In this document: one piece after another, positions 1 through 8,617 of the stretch
How the letters are laid out: every line of letters starts with the position of its first letter
Position numbering within the stretch: the first letter of the stretch is position 1
Source of the DNA: Micrococcales bacterium
Lineage (GTDB): Bacteria; Actinomycetota; Actinomycetes; Actinomycetales; Microbacteriaceae
Direction: 5' to 3'
Length of the DNA stretch: 34,260 nucleotides
Assembly (NCBI GenBank): GCA_947489135.1
Contig: CANLCU010000008.1
Location: 1-34,260, forward strand
The notes under the pieces: generated by a model
Told to the model about the DNA's origin: nothing
What the model saw: the letters and a program-made list of their open reading frames with translations, nothing else
The model's database searches: none
Made by a program: the position numbers and the translations under genes

Positions 1-25
1 CGATTACCGCTACTTTGATTGTCAT
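1..25 (-). CDS. dapB: 4-hydroxy-tetrahydrodipicolinate reductase, N-terminal fragment (cut by window edge)
   Basis: Only the first codons are visible. The minus strand reads ATG then codons giving MTIKVAVIG, which fits the start of the Rossmann fold of DapB, the NADPH-dependent reductase of lysine/diaminopimelate synthesis. The start lies 21 bases downstream of the M16 peptidase stop. In actinobacteria dapB commonly lies near pnp and this peptidase, which supports the name. Nine residues alone would also fit other Rossmann proteins, so the identification leans on context. Confidence 0.5.
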
Positions 26-46
26 GAAAAATAACCTATCAACTAT

Positions 47-1381
47 CTAAACAAACTCATCAAAGAGGTCATCTTTGACATCGCCTACGGCAATGAAAGA
101 CTTCTTTGATTCACTCATAAGTTTGGCAACTAATTGAACATCAGCCAAGCTGACTGAGTCATATCTGCGAAGAGATTCATCTAGGTCAATGAATTCACCA
201 TCGGTGAGTTCTGCTCCAGTGAGCCTAGACATACGTGCCTGAGTGCTCTCAAACTTCAGAGCCAAACCGCCTGAGATGTTGCCCTTGGCTAGATCAAGCT
301 CTGCATCAGTAATACCATCGGCTGCTACCTTCTCCAGTTCAGCGAGCATTAGCTTGATGACTTCTTTGGCCTTTTGTGGTGAACAACCTGCATACAAACC
401 AAAGGCAGCAGCATCGCTATAGCCCTGGTTGAAAGAGTAAACAGAATAAGCAAGGCCGCGCTTCTCACGAATCTCTTGGAATAATCTTGAAGACATTCCG
501 CCACCAAGAACAGTGTTCAAGATAGCCATCGCATAACGACGCTCATCCCCTGCAACAAGTCCTTGTCCACCCAAAACTATGTTTGCCTGAGCAATAGGTC
601 TCTTAATTACCTTTGCAATTGGCTCTACTTCTAACTGCTGAGTGCTTTGCTCGCGCCAGGCTCTTGGTGTTGCGGTTAGGTTCAAATCCCAACCAGCTGC
701 TTCTAGGTTTTCTCTAACAAGTTCTAGAAGACCATCGTGGTCTACCCCACCAGCAGCAGCAATAACTAAATCCTGTGGGCGATAGTTTCTTTGGTAGTGA
801 TCCCAAACTGCATCTCGAGAAACAGCATTGATTGTGGCTGGAGTTCCACCAATAGGTCTACCTAGTGGGTGTCCACCTAGAACAGCTTCAAAGAATTCTT
901 CATGTGCAACATCCTGAGGATCATCATCATTCATGGCTAGTTCTTCAAGAATTACTGTTCTTTCATTCTCAAACTCAACTGGGTCAATCACAGATGAAGT
1001 GAGCATGTCTGCGATAACTTGAACAGCAACTGGAATAGCTCTGTCCTGCACTCTTGCGTAATAAGAAGTGTGTTCTTTACCGGTAGATGCATTAGATGCT
1101 CCACCAACAGAATCAAAGGCAACTGCAATATCTAGTGCAGTTCTAGTCTTTGTTCCTTTGAACAAAAGGTGTTCCAGGAAATGAGTGGAGCCATGGTGTC
1201 CATCAACTTCGTCTCTTGAACCAACGGCCACAGAAAAAGCAACCGATGCTGATTGAGCACCAGGAACAACCTCAGTTAAAACGCGAACACCGCTCGGAAG
1301 AACAGTACGGCGAACCGTGCTGCCTCCCGAAGCGGTGAACTCAGTTTCGGGTTGATCGAGAATAAATTGGGTAACGCTCAT
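47..1381 (-). CDS. M16 family zinc metallopeptidase (pitrilysin/PepR type)
   Basis: Predicted zinc endopeptidase of the M16B group, 444 residues, the usual length for single-chain bacterial members. The inverted zinc motif HFLEH is at residues 67-71 and the third ligand is probably Glu146 in the following ILEEL segment, at the expected spacing. The C-terminal half carries the second, inactive M16 repeat, with the conserved GGGMSSRLFQEIREKRGLAY segment near residues 295-313. No signal peptide is seen, so it is probably cytoplasmic. It follows pnp by 19 bases in the same direction, the actinobacterial arrangement seen for Mycobacterium PepR. No strong Shine-Dalgarno (SD) sequence is visible, which suggests translational coupling to pnp. 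Its natural substrate is not evident. Confidence 0.93.
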   Translation of the reverse strand: MSVTQFILDQPETEFTASGGSTVRRTVLPSGVRVLTEVVPGAQSASVAFSVAVGSRDEVDGHHGSTHFLEHLLFKGTKTRTALDIAVAFDSVGGASNASTGKEHTSYYARVQDRAIPVAVQVIADMLTSSVIDPVEFENERTVILEELAMNDDDPQDVAHEEFFEAVLGGHPLGRPIGGTPATINAVSRDAVWDHYQRNYRPQDLVIAAAGGVDHDGLLELVRENLEAAGWDLNLTATPRAWREQSTQQLEVEPIAKVIKRPIAQANIVLGGQGLVAGDERRYAMAILNTVLGGGMSSRLFQEIREKRGLAYSVYSFNQGYSDAAAFGLYAGCSPQKAKEVIKLMLAELEKVAADGITDAELDLAKGNISGGLALKFESTQARMSRLTGAELTDGEFIDLDESLRRYDSVSLADVQLVAKLMSESKKSFIAVGDVKDDLFDEFV

Positions 1382-1400
1382 CTCGAACTAACTTGTTTCT

Positions 1401-3626
1401 TTACTCTTCGTCTTCGTCAGCTGAAGCGACTTCGCCTTCAACAACAGGAGATAGCGATAGCTTTCCTCTGTCATCAATCTTGGTTAGCTCAACTTGAATC
1501 TTCTGACCAACAGTTAGAACATCTTCAACATTCTCAACACGCTTGCCAGCTAGCTTGCGTAGTTCTGAGATGTGAAGGAGTCCATCTTTACCTGGGGTTA
1601 GCGAGATGAATGCACCGAAGGTAGCAAGCTTCACGACTGTACCCAAGAAACGCTCTCCAATTTCAGGAACGTGTGGGTTAGCAATTGCGTTAACCATTGC
1701 ACGAGCTGCTTCCGCTGAAGTTCCATCGGTAGCACCAATGTAGACAGTTCCGTCATCTTCAATCGAGATGTCAGCACCAGTGTCTTCTTGGATCTGGTTG
1801 ATCATCTTGCCCTTAGGGCCAATGACTTCACCGATCTTGTCAACTGGAATCTTCACCGCAATGATGCGAGGAGCGTTTACAGACATTTCGTCAGGCTCGT
1901 TGATAGCTGCCTTCATTAGGTCAAGAATGCTCAAACGAGCTTCCTTAGCCTGGCTTAGAGCACCAATCAAAACATCGGTTGGAATACCATCAAGCTTGGT
2001 GTCCAGCTGAATAGCTGTAACAAACTCACGGGTACCGGCAACCTTGAAGTCCATGTCCCCCAATGCATCTTCTGCACCAAGGATGTCTGTTAGAGCAGCG
2101 TACTGAGTCTTGCCATCTACTGTGTCTGAAATAAGACCCATAGCAATACCTGCAACAGCTGCACGTAGTGGAACACCAGCGTTGAATAGTGAAAGTGTTG
2201 ATGCACAAACAGAACCCATTGAAGTTGAACCGTTTGATCCAAGTGCTTCAGATACCTGACGGATTGCGTAAGGGAATTCTTCACGTGAAGGAAGAACTGG
2301 AACCAACGCACGCTCTGCTAGAGCACCGTGACCAATTTCACGACGCTTAGGAGTACCAACACGACCAACTTCACCAGTTGAATAAGGTGGGAAGTTGTAG
2401 TTGTGCATGTAGCGCTTAGAGGTCACAGGTGACAGTGAGTCAATCTGCTGTTCCATCTTCAACATGTTCAAGGTAGTGATACCCAAGATCTGAGTCTCTC
2501 CACGCTGGAAGATGGCTGAACCGTGAACGCGAGGAATAACATCTGTCTCACAGTCGATAACACGAATGTTTCTTAGACCACGACCGTCGATACGTACGCC
2601 TTCTTTTAGAACACGAGTACGAACAACCTTCTTGGTTACTGACTTGTAAGCAGCTGATACCTGACCTAGTTGAGCCTCATCAAGGGTCTCTGCAAGCTTG
2701 TCCTTAACAGATGCCTTTAGAGCATCGTCTTCGTTTTGACGAGTTGTCTTGTCAGCGATCTGGTAGATGCGACCTAGTTCTGCCTCAGCCAAGTTTGCAA
2801 CTGCTGAGTAAACCTCATCAGTGTATGGAGCAAACAATGGGTAGTCAGCAGTTGGCTTAGCAGCTTCAGCTGCAAGCTTCTGCTGAGCCTTAACCAACTG
2901 AGCAATGAAAGGCTTAGATGCTTCTAGACCTTGAGCAACAATCTCTTCGTTAGGAGCAGATGCTCCTTCATTCTTGATTAGGTTCCATGAACCTTCAGTT
3001 GCTTCTGCTTCAACCATCATGATTGCAACATCTTCTTTACCGTTTTCGATAACTACGCGACCAGCAACAACCATGTTGAATACTGCACGCTCTAGCTGTG
3101 AGTGCTTAGGGAAAGCAACCCACTGACCATCGATAAGTGCAACACGCACACCACCGATAGGACCTGAGAATGGGAGACCTGCAAGCTGTGTTGACATAGA
3201 TGCTGCGTTGATAGCAACAACGTCATACATCTCATCTGGGTGAATTGCCCAAACTGTTACAACAACCTGAATTTCGTTACGTAGACCATCTGGGAAAGAT
3301 GGACGTAGTGGACGGTCAATTAGACGACAAGCCAAGATAGCTTCTGTTGAAGGACGACCTTCACGACGGAAGAATGATCCTGGGATACGTCCTGCTGCAT
3401 ACATACGCTCTTCAACGTCGATGGTTAGCGGGAAAAAGTCGAACTGATCTTTAGGTGTTTTACCTGCTGTTGTGGCTGAGAAGAGCATAGTCTCTCCATC
3501 AATGTATACAGCTGCAGCTCCTTGAGCCTGCTGTGCCAAACGGCCTGTTTCGAATCGGATTACACGCTTACCGTGCTTACCGTTATCGATGATTACTTCT
3601 TGTGCTTTAATTTCTGGACCTTCCAT
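1401..3626 (-). CDS. pnp: Polyribonucleotide nucleotidyltransferase (PNPase / GpsI)
   Basis: Phosphorolytic 3'-5' exoribonuclease of RNA turnover, 741 residues, typical full length. Two RNase PH domains are separated by an alpha-helical domain. The second core contains the [13 protein letters not shown] region and the [19 protein letters not shown] segment with its acidic metal-binding residues. The KH domain follows with a GPKG loop near residue 604, then an S1 domain at about 660-727 and an acidic tail. A strong SD GAGGAGG lies 5 bases before the ATG. rpsO and pnp are normally neighbours; here a DUF805 pair sits between them, so pnp probably has its own promoter in the 262-base gap upstream. 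Confidence 0.98.
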   Translation of the reverse strand: MEGPEIKAQEVIIDNGKHGKRVIRFETGRLAQQAQGAAAVYIDGETMLFSATTAGKTPKDQFDFFPLTIDVEERMYAAGRIPGSFFRREGRPSTEAILACRLIDRPLRPSFPDGLRNEIQVVVTVWAIHPDEMYDVVAINAASMSTQLAGLPFSGPIGGVRVALIDGQWVAFPKHSQLERAVFNMVVAGRVVIENGKEDVAIMMVEAEATEGSWNLIKNEGASAPNEEIVAQGLEASKPFIAQLVKAQQKLAAEAAKPTADYPLFAPYTDEVYSAVANLAEAELGRIYQIADKTTRQNEDDALKASVKDKLAETLDEAQLGQVSAAYKSVTKKVVRTRVLKEGVRIDGRGLRNIRVIDCETDVIPRVHGSAIFQRGETQILGITTLNMLKMEQQIDSLSPVTSKRYMHNYNFPPYSTGEVGRVGTPKRREIGHGALAERALVPVLPSREEFPYAIRQVSEALGSNGSTSMGSVCASTLSLFNAGVPLRAAVAGIAMGLISDTVDGKTQYAALTDILGAEDALGDMDFKVAGTREFVTAIQLDTKLDGIPTDVLIGALSQAKEARLSILDLMKAAINEPDEMSVNAPRIIAVKIPVDKIGEVIGPKGKMINQIQEDTGADISIEDDGTVYIGATDGTSAEAARAMVNAIANPHVPEIGERFLGTVVKLATFGAFISLTPGKDGLLHISELRKLAGKRVENVEDVLTVGQKIQVELTKIDDRGKLSLSPVVEGEVASADEDEE

Positions 3627-3888
3627 GGTCCCTCCTCTGTTTTTTATTCATACGAAAGCGCATGGCAAAGCCCTTGTTTAGGTAACTTATTTATGCACTT
3701 GAGCCCCCGCGACAAAATTTCTGCCCGTTTATATTTGAGGGATGCGCTGGACAACAGTAGAAAAGCTTGGGAAATACGCCCAAGGTTCACAACCGATGAC
3801 CAGCAAACCTGCCGTTTTGACTCCCCCATAGCCTAACAGAGGCCCCGACATTCACCTATAGGTTGAATGTTTTGGGTTTAGAAGGGGA
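3627..3888 (-). promoter_or_regulatory. pnp upstream region: probable promoter and leader with hairpins
   Basis: This 262-base gap between the second DUF805 gene and pnp holds no gene I can support. Two inverted repeats are visible: CTTGGG/CCCAAG at 3766-3784, and ACATTCA/TGAATGT at 3848-3870, whose interior CCTA/TAGG extends the pairing with one bulge. No T-tract follows the second hairpin on the minus strand, so it is not a typical terminator for the DUF805 gene. In other bacteria pnp leaders form RNase III-cleaved hairpins for autoregulation; a similar role here is only a guess. No convincing -35/-10 pair could be fixed. Confidence 0.35.
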
Positions 3889-4431
3889 CTAAACGCTTGG
3901 ATTCTCGGGGTTTTTGGGTGGAACACGCTTGTTGCCTTCTTCGAAGCTCTTTGATTTACGAGTTGTGAAGAATCCCCAAACGAGTAGGAAAGATCCGGCC
4001 ATGTATAACATCGAGAAGATCATGGTCCAAAAGCCTGCGACTAGCTCATTTCTAGCCAAGTTCAATTGAGTATTGGCCTGATCTGCATCACCTGCCAGAA
4101 TGCTAAATCCAGCGCCTAATCCGAGTCTAAAAATTGCCCCGTAGTAGACGACCATGCCGATAAGAAATGGGATGATAGCTGGCACCTTGAGTAGAAGCCA
4201 CGCCCAGGAATACCCTGCATCTCGGAGTCGTCGAACCGTAACCGACAATGTTGGGATGAATAGAACCAACACTTGAAAAGCCCAGAGCTGAACCCATTCA
4301 CTCAGCAGGTATCCAATACCTGCAAGCAGCAGGTTGAACAAAAACCAGTACCAGTACTCAGGCCTGTTAGCGACACCAGCAAATTTGAAGTAGTTTCTAA
4401 ATCCAGATTTGATTGCGTTGATAAATCCCAT
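3889..4431 (-). CDS. DUF805 family membrane protein (copy 2)
   Basis: Polytopic inner-membrane protein of unknown function, 180 residues. DUF805 hallmarks are visible: an N-terminal FRNYFKF segment, RPEYWYWFLF near residue 25, and VRRLRDAGYSWAW after the second helix. About four hydrophobic segments are present. The C-terminus is basic and ends in an EEGNKRVPPKNPE tail that is also recognisable in the neighbouring paralogue. The SD GGGGAG precedes the ATG. It lies 102 bases downstream of the other copy in the same direction, and both start with near-identical phrasing, so the pair looks like a tandem duplication. No function can be assigned. Confidence 0.88.
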   Translation of the reverse strand: MGFINAIKSGFRNYFKFAGVANRPEYWYWFLFNLLLAGIGYLLSEWVQLWAFQVLVLFIPTLSVTVRRLRDAGYSWAWLLLKVPAIIPFLIGMVVYYGAIFRLGLGAGFSILAGDADQANTQLNLARNELVAGFWTMIFSMLYMAGSFLLVWGFFTTRKSKSFEEGNKRVPPKNPENPSV

Positions 4432-4533
4432 GTTTTACTCCCCTAAACATCTATAAGCAAATTTTAGGTTAGATCAGTAGAGGTAACCCAAACTAAAGGT
4501 TCACGTTTTTATTACAAAATTCAAGGAATTAAC

Positions 4534-5079
4534 TTAAAGAGAAGGCATTTCTGGACCTTGAGGGGCAACACGCTTATTGCCCTCTTCAAAGCTCTTGCGG
4601 CGTTGGAGTGGAAATATTAAGTTCACTACGAGTGAGGTAAGGCCTAGGTAAAGCAGGCTAAATAGGACGATTAGTAGTGAATCTTGCAATTGAGGGTTTG
4701 ACATAACTTCTGTGACAAATGCCTGCCCTAATTGCTCATCAGTGAGTGTGAGCGCAAGTTCATCGAAACCTGCCTCAAAGAGTTGGATGAACATAAGAAC
4801 GAAACCATAAATAAAGGGAATGAACCCAGGAACTGGAAGCAAGATCCATGTCCAAGAAAAGCCCGCATCTCTAAGTCTTCGAACTGTCACTCCTAAACCA
4901 GGAAGCAAGGTGGCTAGAGAGAATAAACCGGAGATAGTGCCAGATCGGTCCAAGGCGTTGGCAACAATTGAAACTAGGAAAGTAAATAGCACCCAGTACC
5001 AGTACTCAGGACGAGTCGCTGTTCCCCTAAAGTTCGCGTAGTTCTTAAAACCAGCTTTGATTGCACCAACAAAATCCAT
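4534..5079 (-). CDS. DUF805 family membrane protein (copy 1)
   Basis: Paralogue of the gene at 3889-4431, 181 residues, with the same hallmarks: FKNYANF near the N-terminus, RPEYWYWVLF, VRRLRDAGFSWTW, several hydrophobic helices and a C-terminal SFEEGNKRVAPQGPE tail. The central extracytoplasmic or loop region (about residues 115-145) is acidic and is the part most different from copy 2. The SD TGGGAG lies close to the ATG. It starts just beyond the rpsO terminator, so it should be transcribed separately from the translation operon. The family is widespread but has no assigned biochemical role. Confidence 0.88.
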   Translation of the reverse strand: MDFVGAIKAGFKNYANFRGTATRPEYWYWVLFTFLVSIVANALDRSGTISGLFSLATLLPGLGVTVRRLRDAGFSWTWILLPVPGFIPFIYGFVLMFIQLFEAGFDELALTLTDEQLGQAFVTEVMSNPQLQDSLLIVLFSLLYLGLTSLVVNLIFPLQRRKSFEEGNKRVAPQGPEMPSL

Positions 5080-5127
5080 GATTGACTCCCATCAATTCCT
5101 ATTACTTTTTAGTCTAGGTCTGATATG

Positions 5128-5159
5128 CAAAAAGCCACCTCCGAAGAGATGGCTTTTTG
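5128..5159 (-). terminator. Rho-independent terminator of rpsO
   Basis: A 10-bp perfect stem pairs CAAAAAGCCA (5128-5137) with TGGCTTTTTG (5150-5159). An inner CTC/GAG pairing around a CGAA loop extends it past one mismatch. The run of U on the minus-strand side follows the GGC of the stem. It lies 11 bases after the rpsO stop and before the DUF805 pair. Confidence 0.85.
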
Positions 5160-5170
5160 AACAAAAACAA

Positions 5171-5440
5171 TTAGCGACGTAGGCCTAGTCTTTCGATTAG
5201 GTTACGGTAGCGAGTGATGTCTACCTTCTGAAGGTAACCAAGTAGACGACGACGCTGACCTACCATTAGCAGCAGTCCGCGACGGCTGTGGTGATCGTGC
5301 TTGTGGTCCTTTAGGTGCTCAGTAAGCTCCTTGATGGTCTCAGTTAGAACTGCTACCTGAACCTCCGGAGAACCTGTGTCACCTGGGTGAGTTGCGTACT
5401 CGTTGATAATTGCTGTTTTCTTTGATGCGTCCAGTGCCAT
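5171..5440 (-). CDS. rpsO: 30S ribosomal protein S15
   Basis: Primary 16S rRNA-binding protein of the small-subunit platform, 89 residues, exactly the family size. Recognisable segments are [17 protein letters not shown] (about residues 20-36), the [19 protein letters not shown] core with the conserved HHSRRGL, and the C-terminal [21 protein letters not shown]. The SD GAGAGGA is 6 bases before the ATG. It follows ribF by 131 bases and is followed by its own terminator, so it can be expressed as a short transcript as well as from the upstream operon. Confidence 0.98.
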   Translation of the reverse strand: MALDASKKTAIINEYATHPGDTGSPEVQVAVLTETIKELTEHLKDHKHDHHSRRGLLLMVGQRRRLLGYLQKVDITRYRNLIERLGLRR

Positions 5441-5571
5441 TTTGTTCCTCTCGGGGCTCGCTGCGCGGCGCTATAAACCTTGTGTCTAAAGCTCTTGGAG
5501 ATCCGCGGCCGGTTCACGGCAACTTCACAAGCATAGCCAAGAAAGCAGATAACTGCTAGTCGAGGCTCTGT
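5441..5571 (-). promoter_or_regulatory. rpsO leader and possible promoter
   Basis: A 131-base gap between ribF and rpsO. The minus strand has an extended -10-like GGCTATGCT (hexamer about 5530-5535) about 90 bases before the rpsO start, and a GC-rich leader containing a GCCG/CGGC-rich segment. In other bacteria S15 controls its own mRNA through leader structure; that would fit this length, but no specific pseudoknot was established by eye. Confidence 0.3.
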
Positions 5572-6498
5572 TTAGGACAGGATTGCCCTGATTTTGTCTA
5601 GGTCGTTGTTGATTTCAGCTACCAGAGACTCAACGCCATCAAACTTGGCTGCATGTCTGATGAAGTCCACATATTCAACAGTGATGACCTTGTCATAGAG
5701 GTCTAAACCTTGAACATCAATTACGTGAGCCTCTAGAAGCCTTGGCACTGCCTCAAAAGTCTCATTTATTCCTACAGATAGTGCAGCCATGTATCTCTCG
5801 CCATCGGCATAGAGCCAACCAGCATAAACAGCATCTAGAGGAAGGAAGCCTTCAGCTGCTCTAGACATGTTTGCAGTTGGGAAACCTATTTGACGACCGA
5901 TCTTTAGTCCGTGCTCAATAACACCTTGAGTTGCATGCAGTCTGCCTAATAGCTTTGCTGCCCCTTTGACGTTTCCTTCAAGAAGGAGTGCTCTAATTCG
6001 GCTAGTTGAAACAATCTCGCCATCAACTAGGAAGTGTGGAATGACCCGAACCGCAAACCCGAGCTTGAGTCCAAGCTCTCTCAGAGTATCAACATCACCC
6101 TGCTGATCAACACCAAATCTGAAGCCCTCACCAATAGTTACAACTCTTGCCTTTAGAGCATCTACCAGAACGGTTCTAACGAACTCTTCTGGAGTGAGTT
6201 TAGAAAGGTATTCATCAAATGGGAGATTCAGAACTAGTTCAATGCCTGCTTCATCAAGTAACTCAGTCTTCTGAGTTGGGCCAATCAATGCTTGAGGTTC
6301 AGTACCAGGACTGAGTATTGAGTGTGGGTGTCTATCAAAAGTAACCACCACTGGTATCAATGAATGTTCTTCAGCGGATTCAATAGTTTCAGCAATCAGT
6401 TGCTGGTGACCTAAGTGAATACCGTCAAATTTTCCAATGGTCACAGAAGATTCTGGAAGACCAACCGGGATTTCATCTTTAGAACTAACAGTTATCAT
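5572..6498 (-). CDS. ribF: Bifunctional riboflavin kinase / FMN adenylyltransferase
   Basis: Makes FMN from riboflavin and FAD from FMN with ATP, 308 residues, normal length. The N-terminal nucleotidyltransferase domain shows GKFDGIHLGHQQLI (residues 22-35) and the VSTSRIRALL segment near residues 165-174. The C-terminal kinase domain shows GRQIGFPTANM near residue 200. The SD AGGAGAG precedes the ATG, which overlaps the stop of the upstream membrane-protein gene by 4 bases (ATGA), so it is coupled to it. The position after truB and before rpsO is conserved in actinobacteria. Confidence 0.97.
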   Translation of the reverse strand: MITVSSKDEIPVGLPESSVTIGKFDGIHLGHQQLIAETIESAEEHSLIPVVVTFDRHPHSILSPGTEPQALIGPTQKTELLDEAGIELVLNLPFDEYLSKLTPEEFVRTVLVDALKARVVTIGEGFRFGVDQQGDVDTLRELGLKLGFAVRVIPHFLVDGEIVSTSRIRALLLEGNVKGAAKLLGRLHATQGVIEHGLKIGRQIGFPTANMSRAAEGFLPLDAVYAGWLYADGERYMAALSVGINETFEAVPRLLEAHVIDVQGLDLYDKVITVEYVDFIRHAAKFDGVESLVAEINNDLDKIRAILS

Positions 6499-6878
6499 CG
6501 CTTCACTCTCCTAACCCACCAGAGTCCAAAAATTGGAAGTAATAGAGGAATAAAGCCATAGCCCATTCCGTAGTAAGACCAAACACTTGGATGATCAAAA
6601 AGCGAAGGCACTGTAAGGCTCAAAGTTCCGATAATCAAAACACCAGCCAACTCAAACATGAGTGTCTTGTTGGCTAAATCATATTTTCTTTTTGCTAAGG
6701 CAAAAGTAGCAACTATGTAAACAACAGCTGCAAGAAGACTTAGCCAATAAGCCAGAGGAGCTTCTTCATATTTTCTGAGAAGTTGATAGCTGGCTCTAAC
6801 TGATGCGGATAGTGCAAAGACACCATAAATGGCGATGACAACTGTGCCAACGCCTCGACTCTTTACTTTCTCCGTCAT
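6495..6878 (-). CDS. Small four-helix membrane protein, actinobacterial, unknown function
   Basis: A 127-residue protein with about four hydrophobic helices (roughly residues 10-30, 42-62, 75-92, 102-120) and basic ends. The FDHPSVWSYYGMGYGFIPL segment before the last helix resembles a conserved small membrane protein found near truB/ribF in Microbacteriaceae, recalled from general knowledge and not checked. The SD GGGAG is immediately upstream. It overlaps ribF by 4 bases and follows the next membrane gene by 31 bases, so it belongs to the translation/flavin operon. No catalytic motif is seen. Confidence 0.8.
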   Translation of the reverse strand: MTEKVKSRGVGTVVIAIYGVFALSASVRASYQLLRKYEEAPLAYWLSLLAAVVYIVATFALAKRKYDLANKTLMFELAGVLIIGTLSLTVPSLFDHPSVWSYYGMGYGFIPLLLPIFGLWWVRRVKR

Positions 6879-6909
6879 AACTCCCAGCCTAACTTGTCAA
6901 AAGTGGAGA

Positions 6910-7284
6910 TTAGATTGAGAATCTAATGCCTGTCCAGATCTGCCACATTCGAACCAGCATTACAGCCACAGTAAAGCCCGCTACCCCTAGGACCAAAGTA
7001 GACCAACGAGTTCTTTCAATGACAGCCCAGGCAATAGCCGCAGGTGGAACTACAAGTGCAGTAATGATGTAACCGAAGAACTCAACTGTGTCTCCCTGTG
7101 CCTGCTGGCCCTGGACAACCAGAACAATAGACACAACAAGCTGAACTAGAAGCAGTGCTTCAACAAGGATTATTGAACCAACGCTCCACCAAGATGGCGG
7201 TCTCTTGATGATTCCAAGAATGAGTGCAAATGCTCCTGCTAAGGAAGCGAAAGCCAATTGAAAGTTATATCCCCACTCAAGCAT
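6910..7284 (-). CDS. Small membrane protein, actinobacterial, unknown function
   Basis: A 124-residue integral membrane protein with four predicted helices and few charged residues. Distinctive bits are a GIIKRPPSWWSVG loop near residue 24 and a C-terminal VRMWQIWTG. The SD GGAGAAG lies 4 bases before the ATG, inside the end of truB, and the two genes overlap by 8 bases. Together with the next gene it forms a membrane-protein pair inserted between truB and ribF. No known domain is recognised. Confidence 0.78.
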   Translation of the reverse strand: MLEWGYNFQLAFASLAGAFALILGIIKRPPSWWSVGSIILVEALLLVQLVVSIVLVVQGQQAQGDTVEFFGYIITALVVPPAAIAWAVIERTRWSTLVLGVAGFTVAVMLVRMWQIWTGIRFSI

Positions 7285-8170
7285 TTACTTCTCCATCATT
7301 GAAAACAACTAGGGACTTTAGGCTTTGGTTTCCTGCAGACTCAGCAACTGCAACCAACACACCTTGGCTAGTCAAAGCAGTGATCTCATCCAAATGATGA
7401 GCAATTCTCTTACCCTGCCTGATGGCTAAGGTTTCCTCAGAGGTGATTTCAAGAGTAGGCAGAACTGACTTCACCGCTTCAACGGATTTCAAGATTGGTA
7501 ATGACTCCTCAAAGCCTTCGAGCTGGATCGCGTTTTTGACATCGAACGATCCGATACGAGATCTTCTAAGTGACGTTAGATGACCGCCAACTCCCAGAGC
7601 TTCACCTAGGTCTCTAGCGATTGCTCTGATGTATGTGCCACTTGAACAGTCAACAATCACATCAAGGTCGATGAAGTTCTCTTCACGGCGTACATCCCCT
7701 ATAACATCAAGTCTTGAGATTGTTACTTCTCTTGATTTGAGTTCAAATACTTCTCCAGCACGAACTCTGTCATAAGCCTTCTCACCATTTACTTTGATGG
7801 CTGAAACAGCAGAAGGAACTTGCTGGATCACTCCCCTAAGTTTTGCTAGCTCTTGGTTGATTTGATCAACTGTTACTGCAGCTACTTCTTCGGGTGTGGC
7901 TGTCTTTAGATTTTCACCTTCTCTGTCATCAGTGATAGTTGATGAACCTAAACGAATTGTCGCTTCATAGGTTTTATCTGCACCAACAACAAAGGTAAGA
8001 AGTTTTGTCCCTGATTCAATTCCTAGAACCAACAACCCTGTAGCCATTGGATCTAATGTTCCAGCGTGACCAACTTTTTTGGTGCCAGCAAGTTTTCTAA
8101 CCTTCGACACAACATCATGACTTGTCATTCCGGCAGGTTTATCTACCAATAACAATCCAGGCGTAGCCAA
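7277..8170 (-). CDS. truB: tRNA pseudouridine(55) synthase
   Basis: Isomerises U55 in the T-loop of tRNAs, 297 residues. The catalytic motif GHAGTLDPMATGLLVLG is at residues 34-50 with catalytic Asp40. The family start LLLVDKPAGMTSHDVV is at residues 6-21, and GTYIRAIARDLGEALG lies near residue 180. A C-terminal extension has an actinobacterial TruB tail. The first codon is TTG at 8170; no ATG or GTG fits better, because the LLLVDKP segment begins only 5 residues in. It follows rbfA by 3 bases and overlaps the next membrane gene by 8 bases. Confidence 0.96.
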   Translation of the reverse strand: MATPGLLLVDKPAGMTSHDVVSKVRKLAGTKKVGHAGTLDPMATGLLVLGIESGTKLLTFVVGADKTYEATIRLGSSTITDDREGENLKTATPEEVAAVTVDQINQELAKLRGVIQQVPSAVSAIKVNGEKAYDRVRAGEVFELKSREVTISRLDVIGDVRREENFIDLDVIVDCSSGTYIRAIARDLGEALGVGGHLTSLRRSRIGSFDVKNAIQLEGFEESLPILKSVEAVKSVLPTLEITSEETLAIRQGKRIAHHLDEITALTSQGVLVAVAESAGNQSLKSLVVFNDGEVNA

Positions 8171-8173
8171 AAG

Positions 8174-8617
8174 TTAGTCTCTGTCTTCTTTATCGATAAC
8201 TTTTGGCTCTTTGTAAGGGTTTTCCCCTGCCGCGAACTCAGATTCCTTAGCCATCTTCTTCAACTCAAGGTCTCTAGCTCTAGCTTGAGCTAGAAGATCA
8301 TTCATCTGAGCAGCGCTTTCTGGCACATCATCAGAAATGAATTCAATGGTTGGAGTTAGACGAATAGATAGTTGATGACCGACCTCACCGCGGATTTTGC
8401 CACGGTGACGCTCAATCACTTCACTGCTCTTCTTCTGCTGCTCAGTATCGCCAAAGACGGTGTAGTAAATACGTGCATGGGATAGATCCGGTGTGACACG
8501 AACATCAGTGACAGTTACAAAACCTAGATCTGGGTCTTTGACAACCTTCTCTAGAGCTGCTGCAACTAGTACTTTGATTCGTTCAGCCAGTCTTCTTGCT
8601 CTAGCTGCATCAACCAT
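8174..8617 (-). CDS. rbfA: Ribosome-binding factor A
   Basis: A KH-fold 30S maturation factor needed for late 16S rRNA processing and cold growth, 147 residues. Visible family features are the start RARRLAERIKVLVAAALEK, DPDLGFVTVTDVRVTPDLSHARIYY cut into two strands, and RHRGKIRGEVGHQLSIRLTPTIEF. The C-terminal ~35 residues are a charged extension. Its ATG overlaps the infB stop by one base (TAATG), indicating translational coupling. Confidence 0.96.
   Translation of the reverse strand: MVDAARARRLAERIKVLVAAALEKVVKDPDLGFVTVTDVRVTPDLSHARIYYTVFGDTEQQKKSSEVIERHRGKIRGEVGHQLSIRLTPTIEFISDDVPESAAQMNDLLAQARARDLELKKMAKESEFAAGENPYKEPKVIDKEDRD

Noticed and set aside
3644-3829. A 61-residue open frame on the minus strand (and a 104-residue one on the plus strand) in the pnp upstream gap
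   Set aside because: No SD, no recognisable motif and a composition unlike the neighbours; the plus-strand frame runs into pnp antisense.
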